A DNA stretch of 64,000 nt from Nocardia nova SH22a. GTDB lineage: Bacteria; Actinomycetota; Actinomycetes; Mycobacteriales; Mycobacteriaceae. Both the position numbers and the translations under genes were made by a program. Each line of letters starts with the position of its first letter. Position 1 is the first letter of the stretch. The notes under the pieces are model-generated. The model had not been told where the DNA came from, did not search any database, and was given only the letters and a program-made list of their open reading frames with translations. Below are positions 33,947 through 43,297 of the stretch, in pieces. Location of the stretch: assembly GCF_000523235.1 (NCBI RefSeq), contig NZ_CP006850.1, positions 3,286,001 through 3,350,000 on the forward strand, written 5' to 3'.

Positions 33947-35559
33947 CCACCACCGGACCACTGCTGCGGATCGATGATCTCACCGTGCGATACCGCGACG
34001 CCGCCGCACCCGCGGTATCGGGGCTGTCGCTCGAGGTCGCCGCGGGCGAATTCGTCTCGATCGTCGGCGAATCCGGCTCCGGGAAGAGCACCACCATCCA
34101 CGCCGCGCTCCGGCTGCTGCCACCGGCGGCGCAGGTGCGGGCGCGGGCACTGGAGATCGGCGGCCAGGATGTATCGGGATGGAGCGATCGGCGGCTGGCT
34201 CGCGTGCGCGGCCCGGTGGTCGGCTTCGTGCCGCAGGACCCGGGGACCTCGCTCAATCCGGTGAAACCGGTGGGCAAACAGGTGCTCGAGGCGCTGCGGC
34301 TGCATCGCCGGGCCGACGCGGGCCGCGAATTGGCGGTCGAGAAGCTGGCGGCGGCGGGACTGGCCGCACCGGAGCGGGTGTATCGGCAGTATCCGCACGA
34401 ACTGTCCGGCGGTATGAAACAGCGCGTGCTGATCGCGATCGCGTTGGCCAACGATCCGGCACTCCTGGTCGCCGACGAGCCCACCTCCGCCCTCGACGTT
34501 ACCGTCCAGAAGCGAATCCTGGACCGGCTCACGGTATTACGCGAAGAACTGGGATTGGGTGTCCTGCTGGTCACCCACGATCTGGGCGTCGCCGCGGAAC
34601 GGTCGGACCGGTTGCTGGTCATGCAGCACGGCCGCATCGTGGAACAGGGTGCGGCATCGGCGGTGCTGGCCGCACCGCGCCACGAGTACACCCGCCGACT
34701 GCTCGCCGCCGCGCCCGCCGCGCATTCCGGGCGGCTCGTGCCCTCGTCCGGGGTGACGGTGCGATCCGAGGCGGTCCCGGCCCAGCCGGTCCTGCGACTG
34801 GCCGAGGTGACGAAGAGTTTCGGCGGGGGAGTGCGGGCGGTGGACGAGGTGTCGCTCGCGGTGCGGGCGGGCACCACGCACGCGATCGTCGGCGAGTCGG
34901 GCGCCGGTAAATCCACGCTGGCCCGGCTCGTGGTCGGGCTCACGCGCCCGGAATCCGGTGCGGTGTGGCTGGAGGAGGTGCGGGTCGACGGCAAGGGGCG
35001 GCGGTCGCGGCCCTTGCGGCAGCAGATCCAGCTCGTCTACCAGAACCCTTACACCTCGCTCGATCCGCGCTTCGACATCGCCGCGATCATCGGTGAGCCG
35101 TTGCAGGCGTTCGGCCTGATCCGCGATCGCGCGGCGCGGCGCAAACGGGTGGCCGAGCTGCTCGACGCGGTGGCGCTCGACCGCGCTCACCTGCACCGGC
35201 GTCCGGCCGAACTGTCCGGCGGGCAGCGTCAGCGCGTCGCCGTCGCGCGGGCCCTGGCCGCCGAACCCCGCGTCCTCGTGCTCGACGAAGCCGTCTCCGC
35301 ACTCGACGTGTCGGTGCAGGCGCAGATCCTGCAGCTACTGACCGATCTGCAGGCCGAACACGGCCTGACCTACCTGTTCATCACGCACGATCTCGGCGTG
35401 GTGCGCCTGATCGCCGACGACGTCACCGTCATGCGCGACGGCCGCGTGGTCGAAACCGGTTCGGTGGCACAGGTTTTCGAGTCACCGCGCGAGGAGTACA
35501 CGCGCACCCTGCTGGCCGCGGTGCCCGGGGCGCGGATGCGGTTGCCGGTGCCCGCGTGA
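33943..35559 (+). CDS. Fused double ABC ATPase (DppD-DppF type, second importer)
   Basis: This 538-aa tandem ATPase has Walker A motifs GESGSGKST (42-50) and GESGAGKST (317-325). The signatures are LSGGM and LSGGQRQRVA, and the Walker B regions are LVADEPTSALD and LVLDEAVSALD. The last has Val where Thr is usual. It completes the second importer and overlaps the permease gene by ATGA. Confidence 0.92.
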   Translation: MTTTGPLLRIDDLTVRYRDAAAPAVSGLSLEVAAGEFVSIVGESGSGKSTTIHAALRLLPPAAQVRARALEIGGQDVSGWSDRRLARVRGPVVGFVPQDPGTSLNPVKPVGKQVLEALRLHRRADAGRELAVEKLAAAGLAAPERVYRQYPHELSGGMKQRVLIAIALANDPALLVADEPTSALDVTVQKRILDRLTVLREELGLGVLLVTHDLGVAAERSDRLLVMQHGRIVEQGAASAVLAAPRHEYTRRLLAAAPAAHSGRLVPSSGVTVRSEAVPAQPVLRLAEVTKSFGGGVRAVDEVSLAVRAGTTHAIVGESGAGKSTLARLVVGLTRPESGAVWLEEVRVDGKGRRSRPLRQQIQLVYQNPYTSLDPRFDIAAIIGEPLQAFGLIRDRAARRKRVAELLDAVALDRAHLHRRPAELSGGQRQRVAVARALAAEPRVLVLDEAVSALDVSVQAQILQLLTDLQAEHGLTYLFITHDLGVVRLIADDVTVMRDGRVVETGSVAQVFESPREEYTRTLLAAVPGARMRLPVPA

Positions 35560-35661
35560 ACACGGCAGCTGCACAGAATCGTTCTGATCGTAAGGATTTC
35601 CTCCACGGTTACCCGCTGGCGATGATGAACACCGGATGTCCCGCAGTCGAAGCGAGGGACC

Positions 35662-36567
35662 ATGTACGACATTCGACGGCTGATCCTGCTCCGGGATCTG
35701 GCCGAACACACGACGATGACCGCGGTGTCGGAACTGCACGGCATCACCACCTCGGCGGTGTCGCAACAGTTGCGCATCCTCGAAGACGAGGTCGGCGTCG
35801 TGCTCACCCGGCGCGAGGGCCGGGTGCTGCGGCTGACCCACGCCGGACGCGTGCTGGTGGACCACACCTCCCGGATCGTGGCCGCCCTCGAGGAGGCCGA
35901 ATCCGCGGTGAGCGCCACCGCGGAAGCGGTCAGCGGCGTGCTGACCGTCGCCACGTTCCGCACCGCTCAGGTACGGCTGGCACTGCCGCTGACCGTGCGA
36001 CTACGTGCCGAGCACCCCGGATTGCGGGTGCAACTGCTGGACCTGCGGCCCGTGGACTCCGTGCCCGCGGTGCGGCAACAGGATGTCGACGTCGCCATCA
36101 CCTACTCCTATTCGTTCCGCGCCCGGGATCTGCCGCTGGGCCTGGCCTCGGAGTATCTGTTCAGCGATCCGCTGGTGCTGCTGAGCCCGCCGGAATGGCG
36201 GGACCGCGTGCGCGAACAGGGCCTGGGCATCCTTCGCGACGCCGACTGGATCACCGCCTCGGACGGGGAACCGTCGGTGGCCTCGGTGCATTTCGCCTGC
36301 CGGGAGGCGGGATTCGCGCCGCGGATCGAACACCGCAGCGGCAGCTTCGAGGGCATGGCCGAGATGGTGGAGCACGGGCTCGGGGTGACGATCGTGCCCG
36401 AGATCTCGGTGGCCGACCGGCATGCCGGACTGGTCGCCTGCACGATCGACAACGGCATCCGGCACGTCGGCGTGACGTACCGGCAGGCATCGCTGGAACG
36501 GCCCGCGGTGGCCGCCGCGATCCGGGCGCTGCGCGCGATCGCGCAGCCATTGCGGCTGGCGTCGTGA
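35662..36567 (+). CDS. LysR-family transcriptional regulator
   Basis: This 301-aa regulator has an N-terminal winged helix-turn-helix (about 1-60, with TTSAVSQQLRILEDEVG as recognition region) and a periplasmic-binding-like effector domain (about 90-300). It lies between an importer operon and a monooxygenase/reductase set on the same strand, so it is the best candidate regulator of the surrounding genes. A small inverted repeat CAGAA-TCG-TTCTG at 35574-35586 could be its own operator. The effector is unknown. Confidence 0.9.
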   Translation: MYDIRRLILLRDLAEHTTMTAVSELHGITTSAVSQQLRILEDEVGVVLTRREGRVLRLTHAGRVLVDHTSRIVAALEEAESAVSATAEAVSGVLTVATFRTAQVRLALPLTVRLRAEHPGLRVQLLDLRPVDSVPAVRQQDVDVAITYSYSFRARDLPLGLASEYLFSDPLVLLSPPEWRDRVREQGLGILRDADWITASDGEPSVASVHFACREAGFAPRIEHRSGSFEGMAEMVEHGLGVTIVPEISVADRHAGLVACTIDNGIRHVGVTYRQASLERPAVAAAIRALRAIAQPLRLAS

Positions 36568-36598
36568 ATCTCCGGAAACTGTGACAGAAGGAGTTGCC

Positions 36599-37936
36599 GT
36601 GGCGCGACGCCAGATCCATCTGAACGTCAATATCCTCAACGCCGGAGTCTTCGGCGGGGCGTGGCGTTTCCCCGGGGCCGATCCGGAGGCGAGTTTCGGC
36701 CTGGAGCACTACGTGCGGATCGCCCGGACCGCCGAGGCGGGCAAGTTCGACGCGATCTTCCTCGCCGACGGTCCCGCACTCCGCGACGACATCCGGTTCC
36801 GCCCGTTCAACAGCCTGGAACCGTCGGTGATCCTGGCGGCGGTGGCGGCCGCGACCGAGCGGATCGGGCTCATCGCGACGTTGTCGTCGAGTTACAACGA
36901 TCCCTACGACGTCGCGCGCCGCTTCGCCTCGCTGGATCTGCTCAGCGGCGGTCGCGCGGGCTGGAACGTGGTCACCGCCGCGGGCGCCGAATCGGCACGC
37001 AATTTCGGCTACGACGACGAATTCGACCACACCACGCGCTATCGCCGCGCGGCCGAATTCGTCGAGGTGGTGCGCAAACTCTGGAACAGCTGGGAGCCGG
37101 GCGCCCTGGTGGGGGACAAGGCCGCCCACCGATTCGCCGACGCGGATCGCATTCACCGCATCGACCATCGCGACGAATTCTTCGATGTGGCAGGGCCGTT
37201 GAACGTTCCCCGCTCTCCGCAGGGCGAGCCGGTGATCGTGCAGGCGGGCGCCTCGGAGGACGGCCGCGCACTGGCCGCCGCGGTCGGCGAGGTGATCTTC
37301 ACGGCCGCGCAGACGGTGGCCGAGGCATCCGGCTATCGCCGTGATGTCGCCGCCCGGGCGCGCGCGGCCGGTCGCCCGCCCGGGAGCTTCCTGGTGCTGC
37401 CCGGATTGTCCACGGTGATCGGCGGAACCGAGCGTGAGGCGAACGAGCGCCGCGCGCTGCTGGACGAACTCGTCCCCACCGAATACGCCGTCGATCGGCT
37501 GGCCGGTCAACTCGGAGTGAAACCCGAACTGCTGCTGTTGGATTCACCGCTGCCGTTCGACCGGCTCCCCGATCCGCGGGCGGCGGGCGGCTCGCACACC
37601 TTCCACCGAGTGGCCGTCGACCTGGCCCGCCGCGAGAACCTGACCGTGCGGCAATTGCTGCGCCGCCTGGGCGGCGGCCTCGGCCACCGGATCGTCACCG
37701 GCACACCGGATCAGGTCGCCGACACCATCATCGAGTGGGTGGATGCCGGAGTGGCCGACGGCTTCAACCTGATGCCCGATGTGCTGCCCGGCGGCCTGGA
37801 CGACTTCGTCACCGCCGTGGTGCCGATCCTGCAGCGCCGCGGTGTCTTTCGCACCGAATACACCGGCACCACCCTGCGCTCGCATCTCGGCCTGCCGATA
37901 CCGGAACCGATCCGCACCCCGGAGGTGGCGCGATGA
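36599..37936 (+). CDS. LLM-class FMN-dependent monooxygenase
   Basis: This 445-aa NtaA/SnaA/DszA-type enzyme has landmarks HLNVNILNAGVFGGAWRFPG at the start, [69 protein letters not shown] and ADGFNLMPDVLPGG. I chose the GTG at 36599, with an AGAAGGAG site five bases before it. It closely resembles the enzyme at 48457 in its N-terminal sequence, so the two are likely paralogs. It overlaps the next gene by ATGA. Confidence 0.9.
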   Translation: MARRQIHLNVNILNAGVFGGAWRFPGADPEASFGLEHYVRIARTAEAGKFDAIFLADGPALRDDIRFRPFNSLEPSVILAAVAAATERIGLIATLSSSYNDPYDVARRFASLDLLSGGRAGWNVVTAAGAESARNFGYDDEFDHTTRYRRAAEFVEVVRKLWNSWEPGALVGDKAAHRFADADRIHRIDHRDEFFDVAGPLNVPRSPQGEPVIVQAGASEDGRALAAAVGEVIFTAAQTVAEASGYRRDVAARARAAGRPPGSFLVLPGLSTVIGGTEREANERRALLDELVPTEYAVDRLAGQLGVKPELLLLDSPLPFDRLPDPRAAGGSHTFHRVAVDLARRENLTVRQLLRRLGGGLGHRIVTGTPDQVADTIIEWVDAGVADGFNLMPDVLPGGLDDFVTAVVPILQRRGVFRTEYTGTTLRSHLGLPIPEPIRTPEVAR

Positions 37937-39276
37937 CGCGCGAACTGCACTTCTTCGTCAATGTCGGCAGCTCCGGCTACCACCCCGCGGCCTGGCGCGA
38001 GGACGACCTGCCCGCCGACGCCTTCATCCGCCTGTCGCACTACCGCCGGGTGGCAGAGATCGCGGAGCGAGGAGCCCTGGACGGTCTGCTGTTCCCCGAC
38101 ATCCCCGTGCAGCAACCCTCCATCGCCCGCGCTCCGGCGGCCACCCTCGATCCGATCCTGCTCACCTCCGCCCTGGCGGTGAGTACCGAGCGGATCGGGT
38201 TGATCCCCACCGCCACAACGACTTTGAACCGGCCCTACAACCTGGCCCGCCGGATCCTGTCGCTGGACCACATCTCCGGCGGCCGGGCGGGCTGGAACGT
38301 GGTCACCACCTTCGCGCCCGATGCCGCCCGCAATTTCGGCATCCGGGAACTGCCCGAACGCGAGGAGCGCTACCGGCGCGCCGCCGAATACGTCGACCTG
38401 GCCATCCGGCTGTGGGACAGCTGGGAGGGCGACGCGATCATCGGCGATCAGGCCGCCGGGCGATTCGCTGATCCGGCCCGGGTGCACGCGGTCGACCACG
38501 ACGGCGAGTTCTACCGGGTCGCCGGTCCGCTGAACGTGCCGCGCTCACCGCAAGGCCGCCCGGTTCTCGTGCAGGCCGGTGCCTCCGGCCCCGGCCGATC
38601 GTTCGCCGCGGCATGGGCCGAGGCGATCTACACCACCCATCTGAGCCTGGCCGGGGCACGCGAATTCGCCACCGAGATACGCTCGGCGGCAACCGCTTCC
38701 GGACGAGACCCGGATGCCGTCCGGATTCTGCCCGGACTGATCCCCGTCCTGGGATCGACCGAGGCCGAGGCGCGGGCGGGCTTCGACCGGTTGCAGCGGC
38801 GGCTGCATCCCGACAGCGATCCGGTTCGTGCGCTGGCCGCCTGGCTCGGACATCCCGACGAGGTCCTCGATCTCGACGCCCCACTGCCATCACGGCTGCT
38901 GACGCTGCCCGAAGGGCGGATCGGCCCGCAGGGCTTCTTCTATTCGCTGGCCCGCTACGCCACCGAAACCGGCCACACCGTGCGCCGCCTGCTGACCGAA
39001 TTCCTCGGCGGCCACCGCGTCGTCGCCGGAACACCGGACGCGGTGGCCGATCACATCGAGCACTGGTTCCGCACCGGCGCGGTGGACGGATTCACCGTCA
39101 TCCCGGCGGTATTGCCGGCATCGCTGGCCGATTTCGTGGACCAGGTGGTGCCGCTGCTGCGCGCTCGCGGACTGTTCCGCCGCGAATACACCGGCTCCAC
39201 GCTACGCCACCACCTCGGCCTGCCGGAGCCGTCGAACTCCTTCGCACCGGCGCTGGCGGCCACCGACAGAAAGTGA
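37933..39276 (+). CDS. LLM-class FMN-dependent monooxygenase
   Basis: This 447-aa enzyme of the same superfamily is more distant from its neighbour than from outside relatives, judging by its start ([19 protein letters not shown]) and the [13 protein letters not shown] block, which replaces [43 protein letters not shown] and [15 protein letters not shown] show that the flavin-binding core is kept. Being coupled to the enzyme before and two aldo/keto reductases after, it may act on a related or sequential substrate. Confidence 0.9.
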   Translation: MTRELHFFVNVGSSGYHPAAWREDDLPADAFIRLSHYRRVAEIAERGALDGLLFPDIPVQQPSIARAPAATLDPILLTSALAVSTERIGLIPTATTTLNRPYNLARRILSLDHISGGRAGWNVVTTFAPDAARNFGIRELPEREERYRRAAEYVDLAIRLWDSWEGDAIIGDQAAGRFADPARVHAVDHDGEFYRVAGPLNVPRSPQGRPVLVQAGASGPGRSFAAAWAEAIYTTHLSLAGAREFATEIRSAATASGRDPDAVRILPGLIPVLGSTEAEARAGFDRLQRRLHPDSDPVRALAAWLGHPDEVLDLDAPLPSRLLTLPEGRIGPQGFFYSLARYATETGHTVRRLLTEFLGGHRVVAGTPDAVADHIEHWFRTGAVDGFTVIPAVLPASLADFVDQVVPLLRARGLFRREYTGSTLRHHLGLPEPSNSFAPALAATDRK

Positions 39277-39287
39277 CAACCCACCGC

Positions 39288-40328
39288 ATGACATCCCGTT
39301 ATCTGGGCCGCACCGGCGTGCTGGTCAGCCCACTCACCCTGGGCGCCATGAACTTCGGCGCCTGGGCCAACCGTGATCACGACGACGCGATCCGGATCAT
39401 CCATCGCGCACTGGACGCCGGCGTCACCGTCGTCGACACCGCCGACGTGTACTCCCAGGGCGAGAACGAGCAGATCGTCGGCAAGGCGCTGTCCGGCCGC
39501 CGCGACGAGGTATTCCTGGCCACGAAATTCCACGGGCAGATCGGCGACGATCCCAATACCCGTGGCAATTCGCGCCGGTGGATCCTGCGCGCGGTCGAGG
39601 ACAGCCTGCGCCGCCTCGGTACCGACCATCTCGACCTCTATCAGATCCACCGGCCGGATCCGGATGTCCCGCTCGAGGAAACTTTGGGCGCACTGGACGA
39701 TCTCGTGCGCGCGGGCAAGATCCGCTACTACGGCACCACCACCTTCGAACCCCATCAACTGGTGGAGGCGCAATGGGTGGCCGAGGACCGGCAGCTGCAC
39801 CGGCCGGTCAGCGAGCAACCGCCGTATTCGATTCTGGCGCGCGGCGCCGAACGCGCCACCCTGCCGGTCGCTCAGCGATACGGGCTGGGGGTGCTGACCT
39901 GGAGTCCGCTGGCCGGTGGCTGGTTGTCGGGACGGTACCGCGACGGTGCGCAGGCACCGGAATCCTCACGGCTGCAACGCCAGCCGCACCGCCACGATCC
40001 GGCACTGACGGTGAACCAGCGCAAACGCGCCGTCGCCGAGGAGCTCGCGAAGCTGGCCGACGAGGCGGGGCTGTCGCTCGTCCATCTGGCACTGGCGTTC
40101 GTCCTGCGGCATCCGGCGGTGAGTTCGGTGATCATCGGACCGCGCACGCTGGAACAGCTCGAGGGCCAACTCGGCGCGGTCGATGTGCGCCTGAGCACCG
40201 ACGTGCTGGACCGCATCGATGAGATCGTCGCGCCCGGCGTCACGATCAGCCCCGCCGACGAGGGCTACCTGCCACCGTCACTGACCGATTCCACCCTTCG
40301 CCGCCACCTCCCGGGAGCCCGCCGATGA
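39288..40328 (+). CDS. Aldo/keto reductase
   Basis: This 346-aa NADPH-dependent carbonyl reductase of the AKR TIM-barrel family has a complete catalytic tetrad: D50, Y55, K80 and H121. [16 protein letters not shown] near the end is the cofactor phosphate region. It could reduce an aldehyde or ketone released by the monooxygenases upstream. The ATG at 39288 starts the conserved part; a GTG at 39273 that overlaps the upstream stop is an equally good alternative and would add five residues. Confidence 0.88.
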   Translation: MTSRYLGRTGVLVSPLTLGAMNFGAWANRDHDDAIRIIHRALDAGVTVVDTADVYSQGENEQIVGKALSGRRDEVFLATKFHGQIGDDPNTRGNSRRWILRAVEDSLRRLGTDHLDLYQIHRPDPDVPLEETLGALDDLVRAGKIRYYGTTTFEPHQLVEAQWVAEDRQLHRPVSEQPPYSILARGAERATLPVAQRYGLGVLTWSPLAGGWLSGRYRDGAQAPESSRLQRQPHRHDPALTVNQRKRAVAEELAKLADEAGLSLVHLALAFVLRHPAVSSVIIGPRTLEQLEGQLGAVDVRLSTDVLDRIDEIVAPGVTISPADEGYLPPSLTDSTLRRHLPGARR

Positions 40329-41359
40329 GCCTGTCCGACCTGCGCACCCTCGGCCGCACCGGGGTGCGGATCAGCCCGTTCGTCCTGGGCGCCATGAACT
40401 TCGGGGCACGCGGCAACACCAGCCACGAGGAATCGATCGCTCTGATCCATCGCGCGCTCGACGCCGGGATCAACACCATCGACACCGCCGACACCTACTC
40501 CCGCGGTGAATCGGAGATCATCGTCGGCAAGGCCCTGGCCGGTCGCCGCGACGAGGTGATCCTGGCCAGTAAATTCCACAACCCCGTCGACGACGATCCG
40601 TCCCGTCGCGGCAACTCCCGGCGCTGGATCGTGCGCGCGGTGGAGGATTCGCTGCGCCGCCTGGGCACCGACCACCTGGATCTCTACCAGGTGCACCGGC
40701 CGGAGTCGATCACCGCGATCGACGAAACCGTCGGCGCGCTCGACGATCTGGTGCGCGCGGGCAAGATCCGCTACTACGGCACGTCGGTATTCTCGCCCGC
40801 CGAGTTGATCGAAGTGCAGTGGTCGGCCGATCGGCGGCGACTGCACCGCGCGGTGAGCGAACAGGTGCCGTACTCGCTGCTGGTCCGCGGCATCGAACGC
40901 GAAACATTGCCGATCGCAAGGAAATACGGCCTCGGCATCCTCACCTACGGCCCGCTGGCCGCGGGCTGGCTCACCGGCAAGTACCGCATCGGAGGTGAGC
41001 AGCCGCACTCACACCGCGCCGACCTGATCCCGGGCCGCTTCGACATCGACGCCCCCGCCAACGGGGCGAAACTGGCCGCCGCCGACGCCCTGGCCCGCCT
41101 GGCCGACGAGTCGGGCCTGACCCTGATCGACCTGGCCATCGGTTTCGCGGCCTCCCACCCGGACGTCTCGGGCATCATCATCGGCCCCCGCACCACCGAA
41201 CATCTGGACACCTACCTGCGCGCCGCCGATGTGGTCCTGGCCCCCGACGTGCTGGACCGGATCGACGAAATCGTCCCGCCCGGAACATATTTCCACGACC
41301 GCGACACCGGAAAGATCCCCGAAGCCCTCACCGACCCGGCACTACGCCGCTCGGCCTGA
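40325..41359 (+). CDS. Aldo/keto reductase
   Basis: This 344-aa protein is very similar in layout to the one before it, with catalytic residues D53, Y58, K83 and H124 and the cofactor segment [16 protein letters not shown]. Tandem placement with ATGA overlap suggests a local duplication. It is the last gene of the LysR-headed set. Confidence 0.9.
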   Translation: MSLSDLRTLGRTGVRISPFVLGAMNFGARGNTSHEESIALIHRALDAGINTIDTADTYSRGESEIIVGKALAGRRDEVILASKFHNPVDDDPSRRGNSRRWIVRAVEDSLRRLGTDHLDLYQVHRPESITAIDETVGALDDLVRAGKIRYYGTSVFSPAELIEVQWSADRRRLHRAVSEQVPYSLLVRGIERETLPIARKYGLGILTYGPLAAGWLTGKYRIGGEQPHSHRADLIPGRFDIDAPANGAKLAAADALARLADESGLTLIDLAIGFAASHPDVSGIIIGPRTTEHLDTYLRAADVVLAPDVLDRIDEIVPPGTYFHDRDTGKIPEALTDPALRRSA

Positions 41360-41492
41360 CACCGCTCCTCCGCCCCGGCGCATCCACGGACGGCGGGGCA
41401 CTCGTTCGGCGCCGCTACCGGGAACCTTCCTGCCAGTCGACGGTTCCGAGTGTGCGGATGCGTCGAGCCGTTCTCGGCAATTGCCGTGCGAT

Positions 41493-41574
41493 GGGGTGAA
41501 CAAATCATGCAAAGAGCGCCGCATTTACGGGAATTCCCGGAACTCGGTCGAGACTTGCACGATTTGTTCACCCC
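41493..41574. repeat. 82-bp imperfect palindrome between convergent genes
   Basis: Outer arms of 20 bp (41493-41512 and 41555-41574; GGGGTGAACAAATCATGCAA against its complement) match at 19 of 20 positions. The exact centre is a 12-bp perfect palindrome CGGGAATTCCCG (41528-41539). Over the full 41-bp half-length I count 31 matches. It lies in the 253-bp gap between an aldo/keto reductase and a convergent enoyl-CoA hydratase. No T-tract follows, so it is not a standard terminator; it could be a non-autonomous element, a protein-binding site or an RNA hairpin. The rest of the gap shows nothing I recognise. Confidence 0.7.
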
Positions 41575-41612
41575 CCGGACGGTGGCGATCATCTGTTCCG
41601 AACCCGAACCAC

Positions 41613-42437
41613 TCAGGCCGTGCGGGTGCTGTCGATCAGTCGTTCCAGCTCGAGTTCCCCGGCACGAGTCTGTGCCCCCGCTTCGAGTGCGGCGGAAAAC
41701 CGTTGTATCGCATCGGTTCCGGTGAACAGTGGCATGAGCAGTGCGGCTTCGGCGGCGAGGCCTTCGGCCTCCGGCAGCTCGGCCGCGGCCTGTACGGCTC
41801 GTTTGGCGGCGACGACCGCTGCGGGTGGATGCCCGGCGATGTGGTGGGCGAGATCGTCGACGAAGGTGTCGAGTTCATCGGCGGGCAGTGCGCGGTCGAT
41901 CCAGCCGTAGCGCTCGGCGGTGCGTGCGTCGTAGAGCTGCGCGCCGAGAATCACTTCCAGTGCCCGCGATCGGCCGATCAGCCGTGGTAGCAGCTGGGTG
42001 CCGCCACCGCCCGGGATGATGCCGAGCGCCACCTCGGGCTGGCCGAAGCGGGCAGTCTCGAGTGCGGCGTAGCGCATGTCCAGGGCCAGCAGGAATTCCG
42101 CACCGCCGCCGCGGACCCGCCCGGTGATCTTCGCGATGGTCGGCTGCGGCAGGCCGCGGTAACGTTCGGACAGGCCCGGCCCGGGCCCGGCGGCATAGCT
42201 CTCGAGAGCGTCCCGGTCGGTGACCAGTTCCATATCGCCGTGTGCGAGAAAGAATTCCGGGTTCGCGCTGGCGAAGACGACCACCCGGGTCCCGGGATCG
42301 TCGCGGAGCCGGGCATGCAGCCGGTCGAGGTCGGCGACGAGTTCGCCATCGAGCAGATTGACCGGGGGATGGTCGAAGGTGACCGTGGTGACGCCGCGAT
42401 CGGAGTCGACGGTAAGCGTCGAGAAGTGAGCAGACAT
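41613..42437 (-). CDS. Enoyl-CoA hydratase/isomerase family protein
   Basis: This 274-aa crotonase-fold protein has the N-terminal FDHPPVNLLDGELV block, an oxyanion-hole segment around TGRVRGGGAEFLLALDMRYA, and GIIPGGGGTQLLPRLIGRSRALEVIL. The usual first oxyanion motif is altered to AHGDMELV, so the exact reaction (hydration, isomerisation or hydrolysis) cannot be assigned. It is divergent from the HxlR regulator and shares its operator region, so it is the probable target of that regulator. Confidence 0.88.
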   Translation of the reverse strand: MSAHFSTLTVDSDRGVTTVTFDHPPVNLLDGELVADLDRLHARLRDDPGTRVVVFASANPEFFLAHGDMELVTDRDALESYAAGPGPGLSERYRGLPQPTIAKITGRVRGGGAEFLLALDMRYAALETARFGQPEVALGIIPGGGGTQLLPRLIGRSRALEVILGAQLYDARTAERYGWIDRALPADELDTFVDDLAHHIAGHPPAAVVAAKRAVQAAAELPEAEGLAAEAALLMPLFTGTDAIQRFSAALEAGAQTRAGELELERLIDSTRTA

Positions 42438-42444
42438 GACACTC

Positions 42445-42467
42445 CTGAGTTCTGTTGTAGAACTCAG
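42445..42467. promoter_or_regulatory. Operator candidate 1 of the HxlR locus
   Basis: CTGAGTTCT-GTTGT-AGAACTCAG is a perfect 9-bp inverted repeat with a 5-bp spacer. It lies just upstream of the enoyl-CoA hydratase start in the 77-bp divergent region. The core TTCT-N5-AGAA recurs at 42480-42492. Confidence 0.6.
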
Positions 42468-42479
42468 ACTCTAGCTGAC

Positions 42480-42496
42480 TTCTCATTCAGAACTCA
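42480..42496. promoter_or_regulatory. Operator candidate 2 of the HxlR locus
   Basis: TTCT-CATTC-AGAA continuing into CTCA repeats the core and right arm of operator candidate 1. The two centres are 30 bp apart, about three helical turns, and this one sits 19 bp before the regulator ATG, which fits autoregulation. Confidence 0.5.
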
Positions 42497-42514
42497 ACCG
42501 GTAGGATCGGTGAC

Positions 42515-42991
42515 ATGGAATGGGCATCGGTCGAATTGGGTAACTGCCCGGTGGTCCGCGCGCTGGATGTGGTCGGCGGCAGGTGGACGCTGATCGTCCT
42601 GCGTGAATTGTTCAACGGTGTAAGACGTTTCGAAGATATTCAGCAGCATCTGGGAGTGTCGACCTCGGTGCTCAGCAAGCGGCTGGCGGAGATGGTGGAC
42701 GCGGGGCTCGCCGAACGACGCCCCTATCGTGCCGACGGGCGGCGCGAACGCTGGGAATATCTGCCCACCGAGAAGGCATGGGATCTATATCCCGTGGTCG
42801 TGGGCCTGATGCAATGGGGTGACCGCTATCTGGCGGACCCGGAAGGCCCACCGGTGCGGCTGGTAGACGGCCGCACCGGTCGCGAAGTGGTCGCCGCGGT
42901 GGTGCCCGCCGACACCCCTGCCTGCGACCCCGCCGATATCCAGGTGGTCGCCGGGACGTCGATACGGCGGGTCGCCGCCGAGCCGGAATAG
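42515..42991 (+). CDS. HxlR-family transcriptional regulator
   Basis: This 158-aa winged-helix regulator has the family start LGNCPVVRALDVVGGRWTLIVLREL with a conserved Cys11, which in some relatives senses oxidants or electrophiles, and the recognition segment VSTSVLSKRLAEMVDAGL. The C-terminal 50 residues extend beyond the usual domain. Divergent position and paired inverted repeats point to control of the enoyl-CoA hydratase gene and of itself. Confidence 0.9.
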   Translation: MEWASVELGNCPVVRALDVVGGRWTLIVLRELFNGVRRFEDIQQHLGVSTSVLSKRLAEMVDAGLAERRPYRADGRRERWEYLPTEKAWDLYPVVVGLMQWGDRYLADPEGPPVRLVDGRTGREVVAAVVPADTPACDPADIQVVAGTSIRRVAAEPE

Positions 42992-43297
42992 AGAATCGGG
43001 ACGTTCGAACACTCGTGTGCTGCGGATGGTTGCGGCGTGCCACCGATTGCCGCCGTGGTTTGTGAATATCGGAGGGGATCAGGTGTGAAGAAGTATGTGA
43101 TGTTCGATCATGACGGCGTCCTGGTGGATACCGAGTTCTGGTACTACAAAGCGGCGGAACGTGCGTTGGCGGATATCGGGCTCTGACCAGGCGATGATCG
43201 ATCGGCTGGACCGCCACTGACGGTTCGAGGACACCCGGCCTCGGTGGCCCGCCGCCGCGATGACGGTTCGGTGCGGAGTCGGAAAATGTCCCGGCGC
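42992..43297. other. Gap with a truncated HAD gene
   Basis: Apart from the short HAD fragment annotated at 43085-43186, this 306-bp stretch shows no gene, repeat or clear terminator. Confidence 0.6.
43085..43186 (+). pseudogene. HAD-family hydrolase fragment (N-terminal 33 residues)
   Basis: A GTG behind a GGAGGGG ribosome site at seven-base spacing opens a frame reading KKYVMFDHDGVLVDTEFWYY, the catalytic DxD motif I and cap-domain start of a beta-phosphoglucomutase-like HAD phosphatase. A TGA ends it after 33 codons, where the family normally has 200 or more residues. No remaining catalytic motifs are found downstream; a short run in another frame, up to a TGA near 43218, could be the end of the original gene. 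The intact ribosome site suggests recent decay by deletion. Confidence 0.7.

Noticed and set aside
35574..35586. CAGAA-TCG-TTCTG as a firm LysR operator
   Set aside because: The arms are only 5 bp and there is no clear T-N11-A context, so it is mentioned under the LysR gene but not listed as a site.
41493..41574. Insertion sequence or transposase remnant at the 82-bp palindrome
   Set aside because: There is no transposase coding sequence and no target-site duplication that I can see, so it is not called a mobile element.
41450..41725. Short protein frame running through the 82-bp palindrome
   Set aside because: No ribosome site, and it reads into the antisense of the enoyl-CoA hydratase gene.
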